DNA from: Bremerella cremea
GTDB taxonomy: Bacteria; Planctomycetota; Planctomycetia; Pirellulales; Pirellulaceae
Length of the DNA: 64,000 bases
Direction of reading: 5' to 3'
Assembly: GCF_003335505.1 (NCBI RefSeq)
Contig: NZ_QPEX01000039.1
Coordinates: 1-64,000 of the forward strand
Part shown: one piece after another, positions 18,539 to 26,949 of the stretch
Position numbering within the stretch: position 1 is the stretch's first letter
How the letters are laid out: every line of letters starts with the position of its first letter
Made by a program: the position numbers and the translations under genes
Notes under the pieces: model-generated
Told to the model about the DNA's origin: nothing
The model's input: the letters and a program-made list of their open reading frames with translations, nothing else
Databases searched by the model: none

Positions 18539-19681
18539 TCAGCCGGCGGTTTGGGTGGAAATGAGTTGGTCGAGTTCGTCCTTCAAGCGGACCAACACTT
18601 CGTCGTAATCGAAGGCGCCCAGCGGCTCGCCTCCCTTTTTCAGGTTCACAAAGTTCGGGCCACACCACAAACCAAGATCGGCGTCATCGGTTTCGCCGGG
18701 GCCGTTCACACGGCAACCCATCACGGCGATGGTGATCTTGTGGTCTTTGGCGTACTCGGTCAGCTCTTTCACTTTGGCGGCCAGGTCGACGAACGCTTCG
18801 TTTTCAACCCGCGAGCAGCTAGGGCAGCTGATAATGTTTAACGTTTGCAGACCGTAATCCAGCACCGTTCGCAGGCGGCCTGCTTTGATGTCGGCCAGAA
18901 TCTTGCGGCCAGCTTCGATCTCTTCACCCTTGCGCGAGTTCGGCACCGTGAGCGAAACCCGGAGCGTGTCGCCGATGCCGTTGCCGATCAGTTGTTCAAA
19001 GGCGATCCGCGTTTTGATCACGCCATCGGGCGGCATGCCGGCTTCGGTCACGCCCAAGTGCAGTGGCACATCAGCACGTTTCTCGGCGAAACGGCGATTC
19101 ACTTCGATCACCTTTTGCGGGTCGCTATCTTTCAGCGAAACGCAGTACCGATCGAAATCAAGACGATCGACCAGGTCGCAGTGCTCCCAGGCACTTTCTA
19201 GCATGGGGGTGATCGAATCGTGCTTGTCGTACTGGGCCAGCTTGGCCGGGTCGACACTACCGCAGTTCACGCCAATGCGGACGGCACAGTCGTTGTCTTT
19301 CGCCACGCCGATGATGTACTCGACCTTCTCTTGCCACGGCTTCTCACGTTCGTGGTGATAAAGGTGGCCAGGGTTGTAGCGGATCTTATCGACATGCGGG
19401 GCGACCAGTTCGGCCAAGCGATAGTTTTCCTGCAGGTCGACCGAAAGATTGCCGCTGACCTGCTTGCGGATTTCGGCCAAAGCCTCCGCATCTTTCTTGC
19501 TATCGACCGCAATACGAATGACATCGGCACCCGCTTTTTCCAAGTCAGTAACCTGGGCGACGGTGGCGTCGATGTCTTGGGTCTTGGTGGCCGTCATGCT
19601 CTGAACGGCGATCTCGTGACCAGAACCGATAGTCACACTGCCGATCTTAACGCTGCGTGTCGGATTGCGAACGATTTCCAA
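18539..19681 (-). CDS. ispG: (E)-4-hydroxy-3-methylbut-2-enyl-diphosphate synthase
   Basis: 380 residues. IspG/GcpE performs the penultimate step of the MEP isoprenoid pathway using a [4Fe-4S] cluster. Family hallmarks: IAVQSMTATKTQDIDATVAQ at the N-terminus, RIGVNCGSVD, LHLGVTEAG, and the C-terminal cluster ligands in IISCPSCSRVE with the final Cys in AVMGCRVNGPGETDDAD. It is the short, one-cluster form without the extra central domain. The start appears to be TTG (giving EIVRNPTRSVKIGSV) with a GGGAG about 10 bases upstream. Confidence 0.95.
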   Translation of the reverse strand: MEIVRNPTRSVKIGSVTIGSGHEIAVQSMTATKTQDIDATVAQVTDLEKAGADVIRIAVDSKKDAEALAEIRKQVSGNLSVDLQENYRLAELVAPHVDKIRYNPGHLYHHEREKPWQEKVEYIIGVAKDNDCAVRIGVNCGSVDPAKLAQYDKHDSITPMLESAWEHCDLVDRLDFDRYCVSLKDSDPQKVIEVNRRFAEKRADVPLHLGVTEAGMPPDGVIKTRIAFEQLIGNGIGDTLRVSLTVPNSRKGEEIEAGRKILADIKAGRLRTVLDYGLQTLNIISCPSCSRVENEAFVDLAAKVKELTEYAKDHKITIAVMGCRVNGPGETDDADLGLWCGPNFVNLKKGGEPLGAFDYDEVLVRLKDELDQLISTQTAG

Positions 19682-19845
19682 CGTTGTAAACTCCCGCGGT
19701 GGATAGACTTTTGCTCTATTGTCACCAACCGCACGATATTTGACAACATCACGATGGAAAGCTTTATCGACTAGAAATAGATTGGCCTGGTTTCAGAGGG
19801 AGAGAGGAATTAGCCACAGAGAGCACCGATGGGGCAGGCTTTTTT

Positions 19846-20161
19846 AACCACGGATTGCATGGATGGGCACGGATTGGAAAAAATTTAGATAGCTTTCTTC
19901 CCGGGCCCAAGGGGCCGACCGTCAATAGCCAGGCGGCAGCCCCTGGTGAAGAGTTTTAACATTTTCTAAGCCCTGAAGGGGCGTTCGTCGTATTGCTGAT
20001 AGGGCTACGATCGCCCCTTCAGGGCTCGATCTTTTTTCGCTTCACATTCCAGGGGCTTCCGCCGCCTGGCTATTGACGGTCGCCCCTTTGGGGCTTGCAA
20101 AACTGTGAATCCTATTCGAAAACTTTCTTACTTATCTGTGCCGATCCGTGAAATCCGTGGT
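19846..20161. repeat. R4 long palindromic repeat, about 315 bp
   Basis: Same nested plan as 17300-17620. Outer arms are AACCACGGATTGCATGGATG and GCCGATCCGTGAAATCCGTG. Inner arms are CCGTCAATAGCCAGGCGGCA GCCCC and GGGGCTTCCGCCGCCTGGCT ATTGACGG. The inner arms have changed together (GCGG versus CCGC) relative to the first copy, so pairing is kept. The gap 19682-20249 holds nothing else. Confidence 0.85.
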
Positions 20162-20249
20162 AGCAAGTTAGCAGGACCGCACGGGCAAGCTGCCCTTGCC
20201 CCACAGATTGTTTTATCCCCAAGTGGGGGTCGTTCCGAGAAAATAGGCT

Positions 20250-21365
20250 CTATTTCTCCCGCACGACTTTCGTCAGGGCTTCGACGAAGAAATACTCGCC
20301 GAACATTACCGATTCGTCGACCCCTAGGTCTTTGGCGGTGTGGTAGACACCATGCTTGAGAATCCCTTCCCAACCTTCGTCGTTCACGGCCAGGTATTCT
20401 GGGGTGACTAGGGCATCGAGCGTCGCCAGGGCCGTTTCACGGTACTTCTTCGCTTTTTCAGGGTCAGAAACCTGCTTGGCAAGGTCCAACAAGCCAGAAG
20501 CAGCGATCGCTCCGGCGGAAGTCTCTTTCTGAGCTCCCCACGGAGCTGGCTGGCTCAAATCGGCATCGAAGTCCCAGAACGGAACCTTATCTTCCGGCAA
20601 GTTTTCCACCCAGAAGTCGGCGTTCCGTTCGGCGACGGCCAAAAACTCAGGGTTATTGGTCAATGCGAACACTTTGCTGTAGCCATACAACGACCACGAC
20701 AAACCACGAGCCCAGCTACTATCGCCCCGCAGCCCTTGGTGGGTGGTTTGTTCCAGAAACTCCCCAGTTTCCAGGTCGAACATTCCTTCGTGGGCGGTCG
20801 AACCGTTCTCGCGGACAATCTTGTCGCGGGTTGTGCGGCAATGCGCTTCCGCAATCCGCTGTAGCTCGGCGTCGCCAGTTTCGTTGGCGGCGTAGAAGAT
20901 GATCGGGACGTTCATCATGATGTCGATGAACAGCGAGTCGTCCGAAACAAAGCTTCGCAGGTACTGTCCTTTTTCCTTAAACCGCATCGCCAACGTCCGC
21001 CCGGCCTGGATCAGTACATCGTTCAAATGCTTGTCGCCGGTCAGCTGATACCACGGCAGGTAGGTGCTCAAAAAGATGAACCCCAAGTCATGCACGTCGC
21101 GGTCGTGCTGACGATGCTCGAGCAGCTTCGAGTAATGCTCGGCCTTGGCCCGCCAGTCGGCGTCCCCGGTGCGCAAATGAAACTGCCACATCATCCCGGC
21201 AAAGAAACCTGCACACCAGTCAGTCCATAACTCTTTGTCGTGACGCCACTTACCCCCTTCGGTGTAAATGGGAAAGTAGTCCGGATGCGCCTGCACAATG
21301 TGGGCAACCTGTTTTTCAGCGAACTCCAGAGCGTGGGTATACGAATCGATTCGTGCGTCAGACAT
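20250..21365 (-). CDS. glycoside hydrolase family 88 (unsaturated glucuronyl hydrolase)
   Basis: 371 residues, (alpha/alpha)6-barrel type. GH88 enzymes hydrate and cleave the unsaturated uronic acid left on oligosaccharides by polysaccharide lyases. Two key acidic residues are visible in the expected places: D93 in RDVHDLGFIFLS and D149 in SLFIDIMMNVP. Also present are TDWCAGFFAGMMWQF near residue 50 and the aromatic motif SSWARGLSWSLYGYSKV. No signal peptide, so it acts in the cytoplasm on imported oligosaccharides, a common planctomycete setup. No lyase or transporter is adjacent. Confidence 0.9.
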   Translation of the reverse strand: MSDARIDSYTHALEFAEKQVAHIVQAHPDYFPIYTEGGKWRHDKELWTDWCAGFFAGMMWQFHLRTGDADWRAKAEHYSKLLEHRQHDRDVHDLGFIFLSTYLPWYQLTGDKHLNDVLIQAGRTLAMRFKEKGQYLRSFVSDDSLFIDIMMNVPIIFYAANETGDAELQRIAEAHCRTTRDKIVRENGSTAHEGMFDLETGEFLEQTTHQGLRGDSSWARGLSWSLYGYSKVFALTNNPEFLAVAERNADFWVENLPEDKVPFWDFDADLSQPAPWGAQKETSAGAIAASGLLDLAKQVSDPEKAKKYRETALATLDALVTPEYLAVNDEGWEGILKHGVYHTAKDLGVDESVMFGEYFFVEALTKVVREK

Positions 21366-21520
21366 GATGGCGAAAAACGGTTATGGGGAAAGATGATAGG
21401 TCCACTGGATACATCCGCCAGGAAGGGGCAGAATAGCCTCGTCCAGGTTGGCTAGGTGCGTATCGTACCATAGCCGACTTGCCCGAAAAGCCATTTTGAT
21501 CTGGAAGTGAGAAGATTTCG

Positions 21521-22024
21521 ATGTATGACCCGGTCCTTCATATCGTGCTACTGGAACCGGAGATCCCACCGAACACCGGCAACATTGGCCGCACTTGTGT
21601 CGCCACAGGAATCAAATTGTGGCTGGTCGAACCGCTCGGGTTTCAGGTCGACGACGCCGCACTTAAGCGGGCCGGGATGGACTATTGGCAGTACTTGAAC
21701 TGGCAAGTCGTCCCCAATTGGAATGCGCTCACAAAATCGCTTAAAGGTAATCGCTGGTGGTACTTAACCAAAACGTCAGCGGCCCCGTATACCAGTGTTA
21801 CCTTTGAAAAAGAAGACGTTCTGGTCTTCGGTCGCGAGTCCGCCGGACTGCCGCGAGAACTGGTGGCAGCGAACGAAAAAACGGCCATTTCGGTCCCCAT
21901 GCGCACCGACGTCCGCAGCTTGAACCTGGCCTCGACAGCCTCCGTCGTCGCCTACGAAGCAGTCCGCCAATTGACCGTCCGAGGCGAATATTCTTTGCCC
22001 ATCGGCGAATCTCCAATCGGGTAA
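21521..22024 (+). CDS. trmL: tRNA (cytidine/uridine-2'-O-)-methyltransferase TrmL
   Basis: 167 residues, a minimal SPOUT (trefoil knot) methyltransferase that 2'-O-methylates the wobble base of some leucine tRNAs. Motifs: VLLEPEIPPNTGNIGRTCVA, then VFGRESAGLPRELV and the knot end RSLNLASTASVVAYEAVRQL. The length and the compact single domain fit TrmL (YibK) rather than the larger TrmH/RlmB. The ATG at 21521 begins MYDPVLHIVLL. Confidence 0.93.
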   Translation: MYDPVLHIVLLEPEIPPNTGNIGRTCVATGIKLWLVEPLGFQVDDAALKRAGMDYWQYLNWQVVPNWNALTKSLKGNRWWYLTKTSAAPYTSVTFEKEDVLVFGRESAGLPRELVAANEKTAISVPMRTDVRSLNLASTASVVAYEAVRQLTVRGEYSLPIGESPIG

Positions 22025-22139
22025 ACGTAGCCCAATATGCAATTTCTCTGGAAAGCCAGCCCTCTTTCATCCCACGCCCTGGGTGCTCGTCGCGTCTGTG
22101 ACCTTTCAGCGGCACACGGTGGAGTCGGCTTGAAGACGG

Positions 22140-22405
22140 TTTTGACCGCAGAGTGAGAAGCGGTCTAGAACCACGAATGGATACCGTTTAGAGGTAAGTC
22201 TTCGAGTAGGATTCACTTTTTCGCCAGGCCCAATGGAGCTTTCGTCGTGCCGGTAGCTGGGTAACGATCGCCCCTTTGGGGCTCGAACTTTTTTCACGCC
22301 ACATTCCAGGGGCTTCCGCCCCTGGCTATTAACGGTCGGCCCTTTGGGCCTGAGCCGAAAGAAATCTGCATCTCGACTTTGTCCCTTCCCATTCGTTCAT
22401 CCGTG
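22140..22405. repeat. R4 repeat, diverged copy
   Basis: The right half is well preserved (CGCCCCTTTGGGGCTCGAAC, CCAGGGGCTTCCGCCCCTGG CTATTAACGG, TTCATCCGTGG). The left half is decayed (AACCACGAATGGATACC). It fills most of the gap between trmL and the acyltransferase. Confidence 0.7.
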
Positions 22406-22571
22406 GCAACTCTCTTTGTTCTTTTGTTCCCCCTACTGCGATCTTGATGACCGGGGTGATGGATCTCCCTTCTTCTATCACCATGATTGCTCTTCCCTGA
22501 TAGCAGCAAATCTTTCACAATACGCGCCGAAACCTTCGACCCAATTTGGCCACGCATCGCAGGGAGGCGGA

Positions 22572-23519
22572 ATGAGGCCCAAACTTGTTACCGACTATCT
22601 AGTTTATCTGGCGGTCCGCCTGTTTATTTGTGTGGTCCAAGCTATCCCGCTGTCGGTCTGCGATCAGATCTCGAAGTTCTTGGCCTGGCTGGCCAACGAC
22701 GTCTTTAAAATTCGGGGCAAGCTGTTGGAATCGAACCTGCGGCATGCCTTCCCCGAGATGACGCCCGAGCAGCGTAAGAAGCTGGCCCGGCGAAGCTGGC
22801 ATCATTTGTGCCTGATGATCTGCGAGATCGCCCATGCGCCGCGTAAGCTGCACACCACCAACTGGCACAAGTCGATCCAGATGCACCAGATCGAAATTCA
22901 AATCAAAGAAGCTCTCGGCCGCCGCCCGGTCGTGGTGCTGCTGGGGCACTTTGGCAACTTCGAGCTAATGGGCTACTGCACCGGGCTATTGGGCTTTCCG
23001 ACCTACACGGTCGCCCGGCCGCTAGATAATCCGTTTTTGCACGATTACCTGGAAGAGTTCCGCAGCGCGACCGGTCAGATTATTCTGCCGAAGCAAGGAA
23101 GCGCCCCGTACATTGAAGAAGTGCTGAAACAAAACGGCACGTTGGCCCTGTTGTGCGACCAAAACGCCGGCCCCAAAGGGTGCTGGGTCGAATTCCTCAA
23201 CCGACCCGCTTCGTACCACAAAGCGATCAGTGTCTTCTCGATGACCAGCGGCGCCCCGGTCGTGTTCCTGTACATGCGCCGCATCGGCGGCCCGATGCAA
23301 TTTGAAATGGGAGTCGAAGGCATCTACGACCCGGCCCTCTGCGACGAACCCAAGGGGGTGAAGGAAGTTACCCAGTGGTACAACGACATGCTCGAACGAG
23401 TCGTCCGCCGCGACCCCGAACAATACTGGTGGGTCCACAATCGTTGGAAAGACGAACGGGCCGCCAAAAAGAAAAAGCAGCCTGAACCGCAACCCGCAAA
23501 ACTAGCCAGCGCCGCCTAA
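22572..23519 (+). CDS. LpxL-type lysophospholipid/lipid A acyltransferase
   Basis: 315 residues from the ATG at 22572, preceded by CAGGGAGGCGGA; the 76 upstream in-frame residues come from repeat DNA. An N-terminal membrane helix (VYLAVRLFICVVQAIPLSV) is followed by the acyltransferase catalytic HX4E motif, GHFGNFELMG. Later motifs include LCDQNAGPKGCWVEF and the terminal YWWVHNRWKDER, as in the HtrB/LpxL family. These enzymes add secondary acyl chains to lipid A at the inner membrane. Planctomycetes carry lipid A genes, so this role is reasonable. The last 20 residues are a Lys/Pro-rich tail. Confidence 0.9.
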   Translation: MRPKLVTDYLVYLAVRLFICVVQAIPLSVCDQISKFLAWLANDVFKIRGKLLESNLRHAFPEMTPEQRKKLARRSWHHLCLMICEIAHAPRKLHTTNWHKSIQMHQIEIQIKEALGRRPVVVLLGHFGNFELMGYCTGLLGFPTYTVARPLDNPFLHDYLEEFRSATGQIILPKQGSAPYIEEVLKQNGTLALLCDQNAGPKGCWVEFLNRPASYHKAISVFSMTSGAPVVFLYMRRIGGPMQFEMGVEGIYDPALCDEPKGVKEVTQWYNDMLERVVRRDPEQYWWVHNRWKDERAAKKKKQPEPQPAKLASAA

Positions 23520-23521
23520 CC

Positions 23522-23695
23522 GTAGGCTGCGCTCCGCGCACCAGGCCCTGCGAACCCAACGAAAAAACAAAGACCGCGTAGTAACGCACCACGCCTCAGT
23601 TTGCCTGGCTAATGCGGATTGGTTTCTGTGCGTTGCCACGTGATGGATGTTGGCAAGCCGTTTTAGCAAACTCTGGTGCGCACAGCGCACCCTAC
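23522..23695. repeat. R2 variant element, 174 bp
   Basis: Left end GTAGGCTGCGCTCCGCGCAC CAGGCCCTGCG; right end GGTGCGCACAGCGCACCCTAC. The interior GCGTTGCCACGTGATGGATG TTGGCAAGC matches other R2 copies. The hairpins at the ends differ in sequence from 12776-12916 but remain self-complementary. Confidence 0.8.
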
Positions 23696-23713
23696 GGGAT
23701 TTGGTCAGGCATT

Positions 23714-24259
23714 ATGCTAGGCATTGATCGTCTAATTATTGGTTGCTTGGTCCTGCTTAGCATCATGTTCGCCAGCGGCTGCTTCCCCAGCTACCCCTCT
23801 GGCTCCAGCAAATACACCAACAACTTGCTAATCGACAACGGCATCGTCTACGAGCACGCCGTGCTATCTCAGGTTTCTGGCGATAGCGTGCTGGTCGTTC
23901 CTAAGAATACTCAGGTCATTGTCGACGAGACGATCGTCCGTCCTGCTTTAACCATTCAAAAGAAGCAAATGATTCTTGGGCATCCAACCAAGAAGGTATC
24001 GATTGAAACGAACAAGCAACGCATGGGCGTTGTGGCTTGTTATGGCGAAAGTGAAACTCGCCTGGCCACGTATGGCGAATACACTCTCCCCGATCACGGC
24101 GGTACTTCCATCCAGCTGACTCTCACGGTGCCGACCGAGACAAAAGTTGTTTATGCCGAAGAACTAGGCGGTTCCCAAAGTGTAGGTAACGCGATCGTGG
24201 AAAACGAAACAAGCGATGCCGACGCATGGGTGAAAGTGGCCGCGAATGAGATGTTTTAA
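23714..24259 (+). CDS. hypothetical lipoprotein
   Basis: 181 residues from the ATG at 23714, which lies just after an R2 element; upstream codons in the same frame are repeat-derived. A signal peptide (LGIDRLIIGCLVLLSIMFA) ends in the lipobox SGC. The mature part is beta-rich (VLSQVSGDSVLVVPKNTQVI, TSIQLTLTVPTETKVVYAEE) without known motifs. Probably a membrane-anchored surface or periplasmic protein. Unknown function. Confidence 0.7.
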   Translation: MLGIDRLIIGCLVLLSIMFASGCFPSYPSGSSKYTNNLLIDNGIVYEHAVLSQVSGDSVLVVPKNTQVIVDETIVRPALTIQKKQMILGHPTKKVSIETNKQRMGVVACYGESETRLATYGEYTLPDHGGTSIQLTLTVPTETKVVYAEELGGSQSVGNAIVENETSDADAWVKVAANEMF

Positions 24260-24880
24260 CCTGCTTAGGTTGCGTTTCGCCGCAGATTGCGATTGATGGC
24301 AAGTTCGCCCCCAGTCCGTTGCGTTGACGCGATGTAAGCATTGCTGATCTCTTCAGCAAACTTTGAGGCGTCGATTCGTACCCTGCTGGGTTGGTAAGAA
24401 ATACCCTGCCACACCGGGGTATGAAATGTCTTTCGTAGCGTCATGCGTACGCTACTGGCAAATCGTTCTAATTGCGTTGGCAGCCCATATAAATTTCCTA
24501 GCGGATTGGTATTTATTGTGCATCACATTGGCCCGCTGGTGGGGTGCACGATTCTCGTGTGATCGACTAGTTTGGGGAGCAAATAGATGTGGAATTCCGC
24601 ACGAATATTTCCCCCACTTTTCTTGGACAACAGGTACCTTAGAAGGCACGAGTCATTAAACGGCTGGCAACATCCAGGTAATTATGGCATTTTCTAGGAA
24701 AGTAGCGCAAATGGCGACCTCTTTTCAACGATCGACCTTCGATTGTCCGAATGAAGCATATTGAGCCACCCAGCTAATCGGCTCTTTACGGGGGACCAAC
24801 GCTTGACGATGCCAGAAGTTCAAGCATTTCGAGTCGCGGAAAGCTTTGAATTGCGCCACAATGCAGGGAGGTATGGGTAA
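24260..24880. other. 620-bp gap with a decayed R2 repeat
   Basis: A degenerate R2 copy is visible at about 24285-24395 (GATTGATGGCAAG, TTCAGCAAACTTTGAGGCGT, GTACCCTGCTGGG). A short hydrophobic frame at 24426-24659 has no good ribosome site and I do not trust it. The histidine kinase promoter should lie toward the right end; I see no clear consensus. Confidence 0.5.
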
Positions 24881-26359
24881 GTGACACAGAACGAGGGTCA
24901 ATACAAAATTGACTTAGAAATCTGTCCGATGCCTATTCTGCTCGTCGCATCCAGCGGAAAAATTGTCCGGACCAACAAACGTTTAGAGGTCTTGTTTGGC
25001 TACGCCGCAAACGAACTGATCGGACAGACGGTGGAAGTGCTAGTGCCGCCGGAGTTCCGTGAGGATCACCCTGACCTGCGGGATGCCTATTTCGAGGTCC
25101 CCACCAATCGCCGCATGGGGACCGGTCGCGATCTGAACGGTATGCGGAAAGATGGCACGAAAATACCGGTCGAAATCGGACTCGACCCGCTCGAGTTCGA
25201 CGGCGAAATGATGGTGATGGTATCGATCTTAGATATCAGCGAGCGGAAGAAGAACGAAGCGATGATTCGCCGAGCGCTCAACGCCGCGTCGAGTGCCATG
25301 ATTCAAGTCGGCGAAAACGGCACGATTGAACTGGTCAACGAAAGTGCCACGCTGATGTTCGGGTACGAGACGAACGATCTGCTGGGCGAGCCGATTGAAA
25401 TATTGGTGCCGGAAAGGTTCCGGCGGAAGCACACCGTCTACCGCACGAGCTATCAAAGCAACCGGTCGACACGCAATATGGGCGGTGGTCGCGAACTGTT
25501 CGGTGTTCGCAAAGACGGGAGCGAGTTTCCTGTCGAGATCGGTCTGACTCCCATTCTCGAGTCCCACGGCAAGTCGACCATGGCGACAATTATCGACGTG
25601 ACCGATCGTGTGGCCAAAGAGCGGTTCATCGAAGCGAAGAGCAAGCAGCTAGAAAGTCTCAATCAAGATTTGGTCCAGTTCGCCTACAGCGCTTCGCACG
25701 ATTTGAAAGCTCCGCTGGCCTCGATCGCAGGGCTCTTGGGCTATGCCGAAGCCGATCTGAAGGCAGGCGATTTGGAAGAAGTGCAATGCAACCTGACTCG
25801 GTCGCGCGAACTGGCCGATCGACTGGCCAAACGCATCGAAGACATGCTGCAACTTGCCCGCTCGGATATGATGAACGGCGATTGGGTCGAGATTGATATC
25901 GATGCCCGAATTCAAGCGGCGTGGTCAAGTCTGCCAACCGACCACACCAAGTTGACCACCGATTATCAGCATGAAGATCGCTTTTGGAGTATTCCAGTGC
26001 GGTTCGATGCGATTATCGAAAACCTCATGTCCAACGCGATCAAGTATCGCGACCAGGCACGTAAAAACTGCTTGGTCAACGTGCGGACATGGAGTGAGCA
26101 AGACCACTTTTATCTTTCCATTGCCGACAATGGAATCGGCATTCCGAAGAAGCATCGCGAGCGTGTATTCAGCTTGTTCCAGCGGATTTCGGATACCGAT
26201 CAGCCAGGCAGTGGGCTTGGCCTGGCGATCACCAAGAAGAACGTGACTCAATTAGGAGGCACAATCGTTCTCGAGGATGATGGTGGAGTGACAAGGTTTA
26301 CCGTAATGCTACCCCAGGGGCACATACAGAATTTGACAAAAGGGGGATGTATCGAATGA
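24881..26359 (+). CDS. cytoplasmic two-PAS sensor histidine kinase
   Basis: 492 residues from a GTG preceded by GGGAGGT. Two tandem PAS domains, each ending in DIS/DVTDR-type PAC segments, cover about residues 8-125 and 130-250: GKIVRTNKRLEVLFGYAANE and GTIELVNESATLMFGYETND show the duplication. The H-box is SASHDLKAPLASI with phospho-acceptor H273, followed by the N-box NLMSNAIKYRD and ATP-lid motifs IADNGIGIPKKH and GSGLGLAI. No membrane segment, so it senses an internal signal, and the PAS ligand is unknown. The H-box style HDLKAPL is that of phytochrome-like kinases, usually paired with single-domain regulators, as here. Confidence 0.93.
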   Translation: MTQNEGQYKIDLEICPMPILLVASSGKIVRTNKRLEVLFGYAANELIGQTVEVLVPPEFREDHPDLRDAYFEVPTNRRMGTGRDLNGMRKDGTKIPVEIGLDPLEFDGEMMVMVSILDISERKKNEAMIRRALNAASSAMIQVGENGTIELVNESATLMFGYETNDLLGEPIEILVPERFRRKHTVYRTSYQSNRSTRNMGGGRELFGVRKDGSEFPVEIGLTPILESHGKSTMATIIDVTDRVAKERFIEAKSKQLESLNQDLVQFAYSASHDLKAPLASIAGLLGYAEADLKAGDLEEVQCNLTRSRELADRLAKRIEDMLQLARSDMMNGDWVEIDIDARIQAAWSSLPTDHTKLTTDYQHEDRFWSIPVRFDAIIENLMSNAIKYRDQARKNCLVNVRTWSEQDHFYLSIADNGIGIPKKHRERVFSLFQRISDTDQPGSGLGLAITKKNVTQLGGTIVLEDDGGVTRFTVMLPQGHIQNLTKGGCIE

Positions 26360-26775
26360 AAATAACAATTGTAGTTGTCGACGACGATGAAGCAGATCGC
26401 TACCTTGTAAGGCGGGCGGTTCGTAAGTTAGATTTCGAGGTGAACTTCATCGAGTTTTCTTCGGGCGACCATTTTGTCGAAGGCATCAAGGAAGAGAGTT
26501 ACCGCTTAGAAACCTTCGGTGAAACACCGCCACCAATATTGGTGCTGCTCGACATTAACATGCCGCGGATGAATGGTTTTCAGGTTCTGCGGAATCTGGC
26601 CGAACAATTTGGCGACGGCAGCAATGTGATGGTCGTGACCATGTACACGTCCTCGAACCATGCGGAAGACCGTGCCGATGCAGAGGAATACGCCCTGGTA
26701 AAAGACTACCTGGTGAAGCCCATCACGGCCGAGACACTGACCGGTTTGGTCGAACGTTATTGCGTTGGTGCATAG
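26356..26775 (+). CDS. single-domain response regulator (Rcp1-like)
   Basis: 139 residues from the ATG at 26356, which overlaps the kinase stop (ATGA), with AAAGGGGG upstream; an ATG nine bases earlier is possible. The receiver domain is complete: acidic pair VVDDDEADR, phospho-acceptor D66 in LVLLDINMPRMNGFQVL, Thr in VVTMYTSS and Lys in YLVKPIT. The internal insertion EESYRLETFGETPPP before the D66 strand is typical of Rcp1-type regulators paired with PAS/phytochrome kinases. No output domain, so it acts by protein contact or phosphorelay. Confidence 0.93.
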   Translation: MKITIVVVDDDEADRYLVRRAVRKLDFEVNFIEFSSGDHFVEGIKEESYRLETFGETPPPILVLLDINMPRMNGFQVLRNLAEQFGDGSNVMVVTMYTSSNHAEDRADAEEYALVKDYLVKPITAETLTGLVERYCVGA

Positions 26776-26949
26776 CGTCCGCGTTTCGCTGAATATTTTA
26801 ACCGCACAATGGGGCAAGCTGATCACCCAAGCTTGCCCCATTGGCTGGAAAACGCCAGCACGCATTCTCGCCAAGCATCGCAAACAACTTCTATGTGGCC
26901 CGGACATCTTGCCCGGGTTGGGCACTGCTAATCCTTTGCCACGCAGCCA
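26776..26949. repeat. R3-like palindrome
   Basis: TGTGGCCCGGACATCTTGCC CGGGTTGGGCAC near 26893. It lies between the convergent response regulator and the reverse transcriptase. Confidence 0.5.

Noticed and set aside
24426..24659. Short hydrophobic frame on the plus strand before the histidine kinase
   Set aside because: No ribosome-binding site, odd composition, overlaps decayed R2 DNA and a mirror frame on the other strand.
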